This document shows positions 52,021-61,178 of a DNA stretch of 64,000 nucleotides, one piece after another. The position numbers and the translations under genes were made by a program. How positions within the stretch are numbered: position 1 is the stretch's first letter; every line of letters starts with the position of its first letter. The DNA comes from Paenibacillus yonginensis (GTDB lineage: Bacteria > Bacillota > Bacilli > Paenibacillales > Paenibacillaceae). Location of the stretch: assembly GCF_001685395.1 (NCBI RefSeq), contig NZ_CP014167.1, forward strand, positions 2,113,501 through 2,177,500, written 5' to 3'. Below the pieces are notes generated by a model. That model had not been told where the DNA came from. It was given only the letters and a program-made list of their open reading frames with translations, and did no database searches.

Positions 52021-52040
52021 ATATCATAATATTACGATAT
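52021..52040. promoter_or_regulatory. Operator-like palindrome upstream of the ArsR gene
   Basis: ATATCATAATATTACGATAT, an inverted repeat with 18 of 20 positions symmetric, overlapping a CATAAT -10-like hexamer. It is the probable binding site of the ArsR protein itself. Confidence 0.6.
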
Positions 52041-52063
52041 AACGATTTTGAGAGGTGTTTGCC

Positions 52064-52354
52064 TTGGATAACCATTTTAAGCAATACGAGGAAGCAGCCG
52101 AGAAACTCAAGGCGCTTGCCCACCCAGTCAGACTATGCATTGTTAAAGGACTAATGACCAAAAAACAATGCAATGTCTCTTATATGCAGGATTGTCTGGG
52201 TCTTCCCCAGTCCACGGTTTCGCAGCATTTGCAGAAGCTTCGTACGCTTGGGATCATCGAAGCCGAGCGCAGCGGCCTCGAAATCCATTATTCAATTAAA
52301 GACCCGAAAATAATGAAACTTGTACAAGTGCTGTTAGGAGAGGATCATCTATGA
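52064..52354 (+). CDS. ArsR/SmtB-family repressor
   Basis: A 96-residue winged-helix regulator with LKALAHPVRLCIVKGL and DCLGLPQSTVSQHLQKL, the recognition helix. Cysteines lie at residues 25, 36 and 44. The start is the TTG at 52064 with GAGAGGTG 6 nt away. Its stop overlaps the following ATG by 4 bp. In view of its target, a persulfide- or thiol-sensing role is inferred; the metal-binding ELCVCDL motif of ArsR is absent. Confidence 0.85.
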   Translation: MDNHFKQYEEAAEKLKALAHPVRLCIVKGLMTKKQCNVSYMQDCLGLPQSTVSQHLQKLRTLGIIEAERSGLEIHYSIKDPKIMKLVQVLLGEDHL

Positions 52355-54861
52355 GCAGGAAAATATTAATTGTAGGCGGCGTTGCAGGCGGCGCATCGGC
52401 CGCGGCCAGACTTCGGAGATTGGATGAAGAAGCGCAGATCATCATGTTTGAAAGAGAACCGCATATCTCCATCGCAAACTGTGGTCTCCCTTATTATATT
52501 GGCGACTCGATCCACGACCGCTCCAAATTGCTGGTTCAGACACCTGAAGCGATGAAGCAGCGTTTCAACCTGGATATCCGCACGAACAGCGAAGTGATCG
52601 CCGTAGATCCAATCCATAAAACCGTACGGGTCTCCAGCCGGGAGCGCGGCGTTTACGAAGAGAGTTATGATGCATTAATTTTATCTCCGGGGGCCAAGCC
52701 CGTTCGTCCAAACTTGCCTGGAATTGAAAGCCCGCGTATCTTCTCGCTTCGCAATATTACAGATACGGACAAGATCAAGTCCAAAGTTCAGAAGGAAGAA
52801 ACCCGATCTGCCGTTATCGTCGGCGGGGGGTTCATCGGTATAGAAATGGCGGAGAATCTGCGGGAAATCGGACTTGAGGTTACGTTGATTGAACGGAATG
52901 CACAAATCCTGAAATCTTTTGATTCCGAGATGGCAGCCCCCTTAGCCAAAGAGCTTGAACAGCAGGGCATCCGTTTGCTGCTGTCGGAGTCGGTAGCTTC
53001 GTTCAAAGAAAGCGGAGACCAAATTGAAACCCTTCTGGAAAGCGGGAAAAAATTTGCCTCAGACCTGGTCATTCTCGCCATCGGCGTCACTCCGGATACC
53101 GGCTTTCTTAAGGACAGCGGCATTGCCCTCGGTGAACGGGGACATATACTCGTTAATGAGAAGATGGAAACCTCGGCGGAGCAGGTATTTGCAGCTGGTG
53201 ACGCTGTAGAGATTACGGACTTCGTTACCGGCCGCAAAACAGCCGTTCCGCTTGCCGGCCCGGCCAACAAACAGGGCCGCATTGCCGCCGACAACGTCTG
53301 CGGCCTCCAGACCCGGTTCAAAGGCACCCAGGGCACCGCTATTATTAAAGTATTCGGCTTGACCGGCGCCATTACTGGAGCCAGCGAAAGAACGCTCCGG
53401 CGTCTCGGTCTGACCTATCAAGTATCCTATGTCCATCCAAGCTCGCATGCCTCCTATTATCCGGGAGCAAGCCCTCTTACGATTAAAGTGATCTTTGATG
53501 AACAAGGAACCTTGCTCGGCGCTCAAGCGCTGGGTTATGACGGTGTCGATAAACGGATTGACGACATGGCTGCGGTCATTCACTTCAAGGGAACGGTCAC
53601 AGATCTCAGCGAACTCGAGCTGGCTTATGCGCCGCCGTATTCGTCGGCGAAAGATCCGGTCAATATGGCGGGATACGCAGCCGAAAATATACTGGCCGGC
53701 AGAACCCGGGTATTTCTTCCTGGCGACCTTAAACAGCGTTCCGAAGAAAATACGATTTTGGTCGATGTCAGAACCGAAATCGAGCATCAAAACGGGCATA
53801 TCCCGGGCTCGATCCACCTTCCGGTCGACGAGCTGCGCAGCCGCCTGGATGAATTGGATCCTGCCAAAGAAATTTGGGTCTACTGCCAGGTCGGCCTTCG
53901 GGGTTACACGGCTTTAAGAATTTTAACGCAGCGAGGCTTTCGTGTCCGCAACCTGTCCGGGGGCTACAAAACATATTTAATGGCCACCTATGAACCAGCC
54001 CCCTACGGCAATGAACCGTCTGCAGACTTAAGCACGCGGCAGAGCGCAGCCGCTTTGGAAGCAGACCCTCAGCGTCCTTCTGAAACGGCACCTTTGGATC
54101 TCTCCGGAATTCATGCCGATGTTCAAGTGGACGCCTGCGGATTATCTTGCCCAGGTCCGCTGATTAAAGCGAAGCAGACCCTGGACCAGCTTCAGGATCG
54201 CCAAATCGCCCGAATCAGCGCTTCCGATCCCGGTTTCTACGAGGATGTTCAGGCCTGGGCCGGGATGTCGGGCAACAAGCTGCTGAAGCTTGGCAAAACC
54301 CAATCGGGAATCATCGAAGTCTATATCCAGAAACAGGCAGCATCTCCTTCTGCTGGGACGGATGACTCCGTCAACCGCTCAACGCCATCCCCCGAAGGCA
54401 CAACTATGGTGGTCTTCAGCGGGGATCTCGACAAAGCCATCGCATCGTTCATCATTGCCAATGGTGCCGCAGCCAGCGGCAAGAAGGTTACTTTGTTTTT
54501 TACCTTCTGGGGACTTAATGTGCTTCGCAGATCGGAGCCTACACCAGTCACCAAGAATTTCATAGGCAAAATGTTCGGGATGATGATGCCGCGAGGCAGC
54601 CGCAAGCTTGGTTTGTCACGTATGAATATGCTGGGCATGGGCTCCAAAATGATCCGCAGTGTCATGAACCGCCATGGCATCGCTTCACTCGAGCAGCTGA
54701 TGGATACCGCCAAAGAGCAGGGCGTGGAGCTGGTGGCCTGCCAAATGTCGATGGACGTGATGGGAATCCGCCAGGAGGAACTCATTCCGGGAGTCAAAAT
54801 TGGCGGCGTCGGCTATTACCTCGGCAAAGCAAACCAATCCGGCATTAACCTTTTTATCTAA
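52351..54861 (+). CDS. CoA-disulfide reductase / rhodanese / TusA / DsrE2 fusion protein
   Basis: An 836-residue protein with four sulfur-handling modules. Residues 1-445 are a FAD- and NAD(P)H-dependent reductase (VGGVAGGASAAARL; active-site Cys44 in SIANCGLPYY; VFAAGDAVEITDF). About 465-555 is a rhodanese (LVDVRTEIEH; Cys512 in VYCQVGLRG). About 590-660 is a TusA-like domain (Cys596, Cys600 in ACGLSCPGPL). About 685-836 is a DsrE2-type domain (VVFSGDLDKAIASFI; Cys797 in VACQMSMDVMG). This suggests sequential sulfane-sulfur transfer or CoA-persulfide reduction in the cytoplasm. It is cotranscribed with the ArsR repressor. Confidence 0.9.
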   Translation: MSRKILIVGGVAGGASAAARLRRLDEEAQIIMFEREPHISIANCGLPYYIGDSIHDRSKLLVQTPEAMKQRFNLDIRTNSEVIAVDPIHKTVRVSSRERGVYEESYDALILSPGAKPVRPNLPGIESPRIFSLRNITDTDKIKSKVQKEETRSAVIVGGGFIGIEMAENLREIGLEVTLIERNAQILKSFDSEMAAPLAKELEQQGIRLLLSESVASFKESGDQIETLLESGKKFASDLVILAIGVTPDTGFLKDSGIALGERGHILVNEKMETSAEQVFAAGDAVEITDFVTGRKTAVPLAGPANKQGRIAADNVCGLQTRFKGTQGTAIIKVFGLTGAITGASERTLRRLGLTYQVSYVHPSSHASYYPGASPLTIKVIFDEQGTLLGAQALGYDGVDKRIDDMAAVIHFKGTVTDLSELELAYAPPYSSAKDPVNMAGYAAENILAGRTRVFLPGDLKQRSEENTILVDVRTEIEHQNGHIPGSIHLPVDELRSRLDELDPAKEIWVYCQVGLRGYTALRILTQRGFRVRNLSGGYKTYLMATYEPAPYGNEPSADLSTRQSAAALEADPQRPSETAPLDLSGIHADVQVDACGLSCPGPLIKAKQTLDQLQDRQIARISASDPGFYEDVQAWAGMSGNKLLKLGKTQSGIIEVYIQKQAASPSAGTDDSVNRSTPSPEGTTMVVFSGDLDKAIASFIIANGAAASGKKVTLFFTFWGLNVLRRSEPTPVTKNFIGKMFGMMMPRGSRKLGLSRMNMLGMGSKMIRSVMNRHGIASLEQLMDTAKEQGVELVACQMSMDVMGIRQEELIPGVKIGGVGYYLGKANQSGINLFI

Positions 54862-54870
54862 ATCAAACAC

Positions 54871-54920
54871 AAAAAAGTGCTGTCCGTTAGGCTTGATTCT
54901 GCCGCGGCCGGCACTTTTTT
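54871..54920 (+). terminator. Terminator after the sulfur fusion gene
   Basis: AAAAAAGTGC pairs with GCACTTTTTT, with an inner GC-rich helix; between convergent transcripts, so possibly bidirectional. Confidence 0.8.
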
Positions 54921-55014
54921 AAGGATTTTATGGATTAAGCCCTCTGTTCCACGTAGAACAAGATTTATCTCCCCGTTTCAACAAAAAGCCTGTTCAGAGG
55001 CTGAATGCCTGCAG

Positions 55015-56472
55015 CTAATTCTGTTTTTCGACAGGCAGTTTGATCCGAAATACGGTTCCGCTGCCAACTTCGCTTTCAGCGGTAATCGTTCCGTGGTGGG
55101 CGACGACGATATTTTTGACAATGGATAATCCAAGCCCCGTTCCGGCGGACTCTCCCCGAACCCGCGCCTTGTCCGCTTTATAGAAACGCTCAAAGATATA
55201 GGGCAGGTCCTCTTGATCAATGCCATGCCCCTGGTCGGAAACCGTAATCTCCACATACGGCTCCTGTCTCGCCCCTTCAAGGATCCTTCGGGCCGAAAGC
55301 GCGATCTGGCGGTTCTCCGGCGTATGACGGAACGCATTGTCCAGCAAGTTGGTCAACACTTGTTCCAGCCGGTCTTCGCTCGCTTCCTTCAGAAGCAAAA
55401 CCTCGGGCGGCAGCGACACGTTCAATTGAATGGAACGTTCTTTAGCACGGACAGCGAACTTCCGGTACACCCTGCTGAGCAGCTCGCTCAGGTTGGTCTC
55501 ATGCATCACCATTTCAGTATGTCCGGCTTCCATCCGGGCCAAATCCAGCAGGTCATGAACCAGCCGCCCCATGCGCAGAGACTCATCATAGATGACCTGC
55601 ATCAGCTCGCGCTCTTCCTCGGGAGTCGAAGCCATTCCATCCAGCAGAGCTTCACTGTACCCCTGCATCATCGACAAGGGGGTCCGGATCTCATGCGAGA
55701 CATTGGCAACAAAGTCTTTGCGCATCTTCTCGAGCTGCGCCTGCTCGGTTACATCTCGCAGAACCGCCACCACCCCTTGAATATCCCCTTCGGAAGTCAG
55801 GGGCGTCATATGTACCGACCAGACGGTTTGCTTGACGTGAACATCTTCACGCTGATCCTCCTGCTCCCCGAACACTCGTCTGAACATCGGGACAAGCGGC
55901 TCAGGAACCGGCCGAAGATAAGACGGAATGAGCCCTTGCGGGGTTTCCATTTCTTTTTCTTTATCCGGGTCAATATGCTCCCATTGACGGAGCAGCTCTT
56001 CCGCCGGCGGATTCGTCAGGATAACGGCCCCATTCTGGTCGATCGTGAGAACGGCATCGTTCATGCTGCGCAGCACGCTGGCCAGATGCTCTTTCTCCAG
56101 GTTCAAGCTGCGGATGGTATTCTCGAGCTCTTCGGCCATATGGTTAAAGGTGCTCGCCAAATCGCCGATTTCATCGCTGGTCCGCAGCGTAACCCGGGTA
56201 TCATAGTGGCCGGTCCGGATTTCATCGGCAGCCTGTATGAGCCGCCGCATCGGCTGAGTAATTTTGGTGAACAGAAAAAGGGCAAAAAAAGTGGTTAAAG
56301 CAAAGCCGGCAATGGAGACCCATACAAACAGGGATTTGATCGCACCGGAATTGGTGAAATTCGTATCGATGTAAGGAAGCAGAAACAGGCCCAGCGTAAG
56401 CAATACGCAAGCTACCAAGGCGCTGATCGTCAGCCAAAGCTTGCCGACAAGTGACCTCCAGAAGCTCGCCAC
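55015..56472 (-). CDS. resE: ResE-type sensor histidine kinase
   Basis: A membrane sensor of 485 residues. Two hydrophobic helices (SALVACVLLTLGLFLLPYI and VSIAGFALTTFFALFLF) flank only about 12 external residues, then HAMP, PAS, HisKA with NVSHEIRTPLSMMQG and an ATPase domain (NLLDNAFRHTPEN, GTGLGLSIVK). It is the partner of ResD, with which it is contiguous, and matches its B. subtilis neighbourhood; it is about 100 residues shorter than ResE there because the external domain is lacking. Confidence 0.88.
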   Translation of the reverse strand: MASFWRSLVGKLWLTISALVACVLLTLGLFLLPYIDTNFTNSGAIKSLFVWVSIAGFALTTFFALFLFTKITQPMRRLIQAADEIRTGHYDTRVTLRTSDEIGDLASTFNHMAEELENTIRSLNLEKEHLASVLRSMNDAVLTIDQNGAVILTNPPAEELLRQWEHIDPDKEKEMETPQGLIPSYLRPVPEPLVPMFRRVFGEQEDQREDVHVKQTVWSVHMTPLTSEGDIQGVVAVLRDVTEQAQLEKMRKDFVANVSHEIRTPLSMMQGYSEALLDGMASTPEEERELMQVIYDESLRMGRLVHDLLDLARMEAGHTEMVMHETNLSELLSRVYRKFAVRAKERSIQLNVSLPPEVLLLKEASEDRLEQVLTNLLDNAFRHTPENRQIALSARRILEGARQEPYVEITVSDQGHGIDQEDLPYIFERFYKADKARVRGESAGTGLGLSIVKNIVVAHHGTITAESEVGSGTVFRIKLPVEKQN

Positions 56473-57189
56473 TTATTTTCCAACCTCCAGCTTATAGCCT
56501 ACGCCCCATACCGTTGTAATCATCAGCGCCGCTTCGGGAGACACCTTGTTGAGCTTCTCGCGCAGCCGTTTGACATGGGTATCAACCGTACGCAGATCAC
56601 CGAAGAACTCATAGTTCCAAACATCCTTCAGCAGTTCTTCGCGGGAGAAGACTTTATCCGGTGAAACCGCCAAATAGTGCAGCAGCTCATATTCCTTAGG
56701 CGTTAGGCTGATCTCCTCTCCTCCGGCTGTTACACGGTGTGCATCGTGTTCAATCGTCAGATTCGGGAAGACAATGGTGCTGCTTGTGCCACTCTCCTGG
56801 GACAAGAAGGCGGTCGCCGAGGAACGGCGCAAAATAGCTTTGACGCGGTAAATGACCTCGCGCGGACTGAAAGGCTTCACGACATAATCATCCGCTCCCA
56901 CCTCAAACCCTTGGACACGGTTGACCTCTTCCCCTTTTGCGGTCAGCATAAGCACCGGTGTCGCCTTGGCTTGTCTTAAACGGTTGCAGACCTCGATCCC
57001 GTCCATGCCAGGAAGCATGACGTCAAGCAGCACCAGATCGTAGTCATACTCCAGCGCTTTCTTGAGAGCGCTTTCCCCATCTTCCGCTTCGTCGATTTCA
57101 TAACCTTCTTTCTCCAGATACATCTTGAGCAGACGCCGAATCCGTTCTTCGTCATCTACAACTAAAATGCGGTTGACCTGTTCTGACAT
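56473..57189 (-). CDS. resD: ResD, response regulator
   Basis: OmpR-family regulator of 238 residues. The receiver domain has VDDEERIRRLL and the phosphorylated Asp56 in LLDVMLPGMDGIEV; the C-terminal winged helix has EYELLHYLAVSPDKVFSREE and TVDTHVKRLREKLNKVSPEA. The sequence is very close to B. subtilis ResD, which controls aerobic/anaerobic respiration genes. No resABC lie before it. Confidence 0.93.
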   Translation of the reverse strand: MSEQVNRILVVDDEERIRRLLKMYLEKEGYEIDEAEDGESALKKALEYDYDLVLLDVMLPGMDGIEVCNRLRQAKATPVLMLTAKGEEVNRVQGFEVGADDYVVKPFSPREVIYRVKAILRRSSATAFLSQESGTSSTIVFPNLTIEHDAHRVTAGGEEISLTPKEYELLHYLAVSPDKVFSREELLKDVWNYEFFGDLRTVDTHVKRLREKLNKVSPEAALMITTVWGVGYKLEVGK

Positions 57190-57396
57190 CCTAACAACTC
57201 CTCCATCTGATTGCCCGATCTATGTTCAGGCGGCGGCAAATCTATAATAATTCATTGTACCTCCGGGACATCGGATTCATCAAATCCCGCTTAACCTCAG
57301 CATAAAACGCCGCCTGGTCCCCAAGCAAGGTGACAGCAAGCGACGCTCAGGCATAACTCTTTTTAGCTTGTTATTGTTCTTATCCTCTTGATCTGC

Positions 57397-58140
57397 TTAG
57401 TGCTTCTGCTTGCTTACTCCTGTAATGGCGCTTTGACGCAAGCTTTCCACTTCCGCTTTGGTCAGATGACGGTAAACGCCACGTTTCATAGTCCCGAGAA
57501 ACAGGTTCCCGAACGAAATGCGTTTCAGCCGCGTAACCGGATGGCCTACCGCTTCAAACATACGCCGGACCTGACGGTTTCTACCCTCGTGAATCGTAAT
57601 CGAGATCGTAGCCTGCTTGTTATCCGGATCCACATCGTGGTATTCCACCTCGGCCGGAGCCGTCATCCCGTCCTCCAGCATGATGCCCTTCTTCAGCTTG
57701 TCCAGCTCCGTGCCATGCGGGACTCCCTTCACGGTTGCCAGATAAGTTTTGGGAACGTGATGTTTCGGGTGGGTCAGCAGATGGGCGAATTCGCCGTCAT
57801 TAGTCAGCAGCAGCAGCCCTTCCGTATCGTAATCCAGTCGTCCGACCGGGTAGACTCTCTCCTTGATTCCTTTTAAATAATCGGTGACAATCTTTCGTCC
57901 GTGCGGATCGCTGGCACTGGTAATAACCCCTTTGGGTTTATTAAACAACAGATACAGCTTCTGCTCCGCTCCAATATTCTTCCCGGCTACCGTAATCGTG
58001 TCCGTAGCGGGGTCGGCTTTGGTTCCAAGCACGGTTACCGTCTCTCCGTTCACCTGGACCTTGCCGGCCAAAATGAGCTCCTCGCATTTGCGGCGCGAGG
58101 CCACTCCCGCTTGAGCCAGTATTTTCTGCAATCTTTCCAT
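57397..58140 (-). CDS. rluB: RluB, 23S rRNA pseudouridine synthase
   Basis: Pseudouridine synthase of 247 residues with an N-terminal S4 RNA-binding domain (ILAQAGVASRRKCEELIL) and the catalytic aspartate in VGRLDYDTEGLLLLTNDG. It stands next to spmB and resD, as in B. subtilis. Confidence 0.93.
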   Translation of the reverse strand: MERLQKILAQAGVASRRKCEELILAGKVQVNGETVTVLGTKADPATDTITVAGKNIGAEQKLYLLFNKPKGVITSASDPHGRKIVTDYLKGIKERVYPVGRLDYDTEGLLLLTNDGEFAHLLTHPKHHVPKTYLATVKGVPHGTELDKLKKGIMLEDGMTAPAEVEYHDVDPDNKQATISITIHEGRNRQVRRMFEAVGHPVTRLKRISFGNLFLGTMKRGVYRHLTKAEVESLRQSAITGVSKQKH

Positions 58141-58202
58141 ATTCTCAAGTCACCTCTCATTCATGATACCCAGTTGCGCATAAAATCACAATAGACAAAC
58201 CT

Positions 58203-58228
58203 AAAAACGCTCTCGCAAGGAGAGCGTT
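58203..58228 (-). terminator. spmB terminator
   Basis: AACGCTCTC pairs with GAGAGCGTT, followed by U residues on the minus strand. Confidence 0.84.
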
Positions 58229-58236
58229 ATTCCGGT

Positions 58237-58767
58237 TCAGCCGAATAGAAGCAAACAAACAAATATGGCGGCGACAAAGCCGACAAGGTCTGAAAATAAG
58301 CCGACCTTCAGCGCGTAGCGGCCGTTGCGAATGCCAACGGCGCCGAAATATACCGTTAGCACGTAGAGAGTGGTGTCCGTGCTTCCCTGTATGGTTGAGG
58401 CGATCCGCCCGATCATGGAATCAGGACCGTAGGTTTTGATGAGATCGGTTGTGAAAGCCAAGGAGCCCGTCCCTGTCAGCGGCCTTAAGATGCCCAGCGG
58501 AAGCACCTCGGGCGGAATATGGAGCCAGCGGACAAGCGGGGCGGCCAGCCCGATCAGAAAATCCATCGCTCCCGAGGCCCGGAATACGCTGATCGCCACC
58601 ATCATTCCTACCAGATGCGGAATAATGCCGATCGCTGTTGAGAAGCCGCCTTTCGCTCCTTCCACAAAGGATTCATAAACAGGTATCTTCCGGAAAAAGG
58701 CGTATAGCGGAATAAAAGCAATCATTACCGGGACCGCCCAGGCGGAAATCTGATGAATCCAGTTCAA
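58237..58767 (-). CDS. spmB: SpmB, spore maturation protein
   Basis: Membrane protein of 176 residues with several helices and the nucleoside-recognition (Gate) domain, needed in B. subtilis for spore core dehydration. EGAKGGFSTAIGIIPHLVGM and GSTDTTLYVLTVYFGAVGIR are the family blocks. It overlaps spmA by 4 bp. Confidence 0.93.
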   Translation of the reverse strand: MNWIHQISAWAVPVMIAFIPLYAFFRKIPVYESFVEGAKGGFSTAIGIIPHLVGMMVAISVFRASGAMDFLIGLAAPLVRWLHIPPEVLPLGILRPLTGTGSLAFTTDLIKTYGPDSMIGRIASTIQGSTDTTLYVLTVYFGAVGIRNGRYALKVGLFSDLVGFVAAIFVCLLLFG

Positions 58768-59429
58768 GTCCCTTCACCCCATCCGGCGGAAGCTGAACGG
58801 GCTGTTGGAGGCGGCGGGCTGTTGGCAGCCCCAGCCGGCGGGACCGGAGGATAAGGAGCCCTGCGCCGGTACCAGCGGTCTGCAAACACGGCGGCCAAGG
58901 TGGCGATAGCTGTTGCCAGCAGCGTGCTGCCTACAATTTCGGCCGGGTTGGCCGAATGATAAGTATTTCGTATCGCGATCAGGGTGGTCGGAATCAGCGT
59001 AATACTGGCTGTATTCAAGGCCAGCAGCGTACACATGGCAGGCGAAGCCGTTGTTTTATCCGGATTCAGCCGCTGGAGCTCCTGCATCGCCCGAATGCCC
59101 ATCGGCGTGGCCGCATTGCCTAGGCCAAGCAGATTCGCGCTCATGTTGGAAAGTATGTACCCCATGGCGGGATCATTTTTTGGCACATCCGGGAACAGAA
59201 AACGCACCACCGGTCCCAGCAGCTTTGAAATCTTCGCAACCAGTCCGGAATCTTCGGCCAGCTTCATAATCCCCATCCAGAACACCAGCACGCTGATCAA
59301 TCCGAAACAGACGGTTACCCCTGTCTCCGCCCCTTCGAATGCGGCTTTGGTCACAAGATTGATGTCCCCCTTATAAGCGGCAAAGCCGAAGCCTATAAGC
59401 AGCATGCCCAGCCATATTTTATTAACCAT
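58764..59429 (-). CDS. spmA: SpmA, spore maturation protein
   Basis: Membrane protein of 221 residues with the paired Gate domain; GMLLIGFGFAAYKGDINLV, NLLGLGNAATPMGIRAMQE and AMCTLLALNTASITLIPTT are conserved. The ATG at 59429 (GAGAGGGG site) is preferred to the longer frame. The C-terminus is Pro/Ala-rich and not conserved. Confidence 0.92.
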   Translation of the reverse strand: MVNKIWLGMLLIGFGFAAYKGDINLVTKAAFEGAETGVTVCFGLISVLVFWMGIMKLAEDSGLVAKISKLLGPVVRFLFPDVPKNDPAMGYILSNMSANLLGLGNAATPMGIRAMQELQRLNPDKTTASPAMCTLLALNTASITLIPTTLIAIRNTYHSANPAEIVGSTLLATAIATLAAVFADRWYRRRAPYPPVPPAGAANSPPPPTARSASAGWGEGT

Positions 59430-59466
59430 GTTTCCCCTCTCCCCTTTGCAACAGACAAGCTCTTTG

Positions 59467-60564
59467 TTACTTGGTTGTGCTCCCCTTCCCCTGTTGCTGC
59501 TGATTTTCTTTGCTCTCATAAAGCGGCACAGAGCCAATAATCTCGCCGCTGAGCTTAAACATCAATTTGCCCTGAGGCCCGAAGTGAGCCGGATTGTCAA
59601 TCCGCTTGATCTCCTGCTGAACCAGCTGTTTCTCAGATTCATGGAGCGGATAGCTGAACGTTATCCCGGCCACCCAATCCTTCCCTTCAAATGAAAAGTG
59701 CTGCTGCTTGCCAACCAAGGTTTGCAGCGGGAAGTTGGCAAAACCGAAATCAAGCATCTTTGCATGGTCATTCCAGTCATCGCCGTCATTGAGTGTAACT
59801 GCGGCAAGCTGCTGTCCGCTGCGGGTCGCCGAGCTCACCAGACAACGCCGGGCAATCTTCGTAAAACCGGTTTTGACCCCGTCGGCTCCTTCATACATCC
59901 TGAGCATTTTATTTTTGTTCAGCCAGTCATAATCCCAGGACTCGTTCGGATTTGGCGCTTTCTTGTGCCGGGTCGATACGATTTCCCGGAACACCGGATT
60001 ATGCAACGCATACGCCGTAAGCTTGGCCAAATCGTTGGCCGTTGAATAATGCTCCTTATGATCAAGCCCGTGCGGATTCATAAAATGGGTATGCTTCAGG
60101 CCAATCATTTCCGCTTTCTGATTCATTAAATGCACGAAACCTTCCTCAGACCCGCCAACGTGCTCCGCAATGGCTGTAGCCGCATCATTCCCGGAGCGCA
60201 GCATCAGGCCGTAAAGCATATTCTCCAAGGTCATCTCTTCGCCCAGCTTTAAATAAATGGAGGACCCTTCCTTGCCGAACGCTTTGGCGCTCACTTTAAC
60301 CGGCTTGTCCAGGCCTCCGTTCTCAATGGCCACAATCGCGGTCATAATTTTGGTCAGACTCGCAATCGGGAGCCTTTCGTCCCCTTGCTTGCTGTAGAGC
60401 AGTCTGCCGGATTCTACATCAATCAGCGCGGCGGCTTGGGCATGCGTGCCTACCTCCGGCAGCGCCTTTGTTGTTTCTTGCGCCCTGGCTCCGGCCGGCT
60501 GCAGCAGCAGACAGGCCAATAGCATTAAACTTAACCAGGAAACCTTTCTTTTCGATCGTTTCAT
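59467..60564 (-). CDS. dacB: DacB-type D-alanyl-D-alanine carboxypeptidase (spore cortex PBP5*)
   Basis: Low-molecular-weight penicillin-binding protein of 365 residues. A signal peptide (LSLMLLACLLLQPAGARA) precedes the SxxK motif in PIASLTKIMTA, SGN in RSGNDAATA and KTG in GVKTGFTKIARRCL. Its place beside spmA-spmB is that of dacB, which adjusts cortex cross-linking. Confidence 0.93.
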   Translation of the reverse strand: MKRSKRKVSWLSLMLLACLLLQPAGARAQETTKALPEVGTHAQAAALIDVESGRLLYSKQGDERLPIASLTKIMTAIVAIENGGLDKPVKVSAKAFGKEGSSIYLKLGEEMTLENMLYGLMLRSGNDAATAIAEHVGGSEEGFVHLMNQKAEMIGLKHTHFMNPHGLDHKEHYSTANDLAKLTAYALHNPVFREIVSTRHKKAPNPNESWDYDWLNKNKMLRMYEGADGVKTGFTKIARRCLVSSATRSGQQLAAVTLNDGDDWNDHAKMLDFGFANFPLQTLVGKQQHFSFEGKDWVAGITFSYPLHESEKQLVQQEIKRIDNPAHFGPQGKLMFKLSGEIIGSVPLYESKENQQQQGKGSTTK

Positions 60565-60672
60565 ATCCTACTCCTTAGCTGATTGGTCTCGTAGTGGGTT
60601 CTGATAGTTAATATATGCAAAAGGGGGGGCCGGATAGACCCCGTTTGTCCATCTTTACTCCAGCCCGAAGAT

Positions 60673-60700
60673 AAAAAAACCCTTCCACGATTCGGAAGGG
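60673..60700 (-). terminator. ytfJ terminator
   Basis: CCCTTCC pairs with GGAAGGG over a 7-nt loop, followed by seven U on the minus strand. Confidence 0.86.
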
Positions 60701-60728
60701 AAATTCATGGCTACCGGATAAGTTCTTT

Positions 60729-61178
60729 TTATACGCGCGACTGGAACGTTGGGGTTTCGGATACCACCATCGTTGAACTGCCGCTGTTATTGAACATATT
60801 CTGCAGCTGATTAATGACGCCCGGTACCGTGTCGATAATCTTCTCCATCACGTGGGTTTGATTATCCAGCGGCACTACATTGACGCCTTGAGGCCCTACG
60901 ACAAGAAACGCAATCGGATTGATGGAAACACCGCCGCCGCTGCCGCCGCCAAACGGACGCGCCACTTCGTTGTTCTCGGCATGATGTTCGTGATGCTCAC
61001 CGGAAATCCGGAAATCGCTGCCCCCGGCAGCAAACCCGAAACCGACGCGGCTGATCGGCAGAATCACGCTGCCATCTTTCGTTTCAACCGGAGCTCCGAC
61101 AATTGTGTTCACGTCAACCATAGCTTTGATGTTCTCCATTGCGGTTCTCATCAAGCCTTGAATAGGATGTTCAGCCAT
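60729..61178 (-). CDS. ytfJ: YtfJ/GerW family sporulation protein
   Basis: A 149-residue protein with the family segments HPIQGLMRTAMENIKAMVDV, TIVGAPVETKDGSVILP, SRVGFGFAAGGSDF and the glycine-rich GGGSGGGVSINPIAFLVVG. It is expressed in the forespore and used in germination in Bacillus; mechanism unknown. It overlaps the end of ytfI by 28 bp. Confidence 0.92.
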   Translation of the reverse strand: MAEHPIQGLMRTAMENIKAMVDVNTIVGAPVETKDGSVILPISRVGFGFAAGGSDFRISGEHHEHHAENNEVARPFGGGSGGGVSINPIAFLVVGPQGVNVVPLDNQTHVMEKIIDTVPGVINQLQNMFNNSGSSTMVVSETPTFQSRV

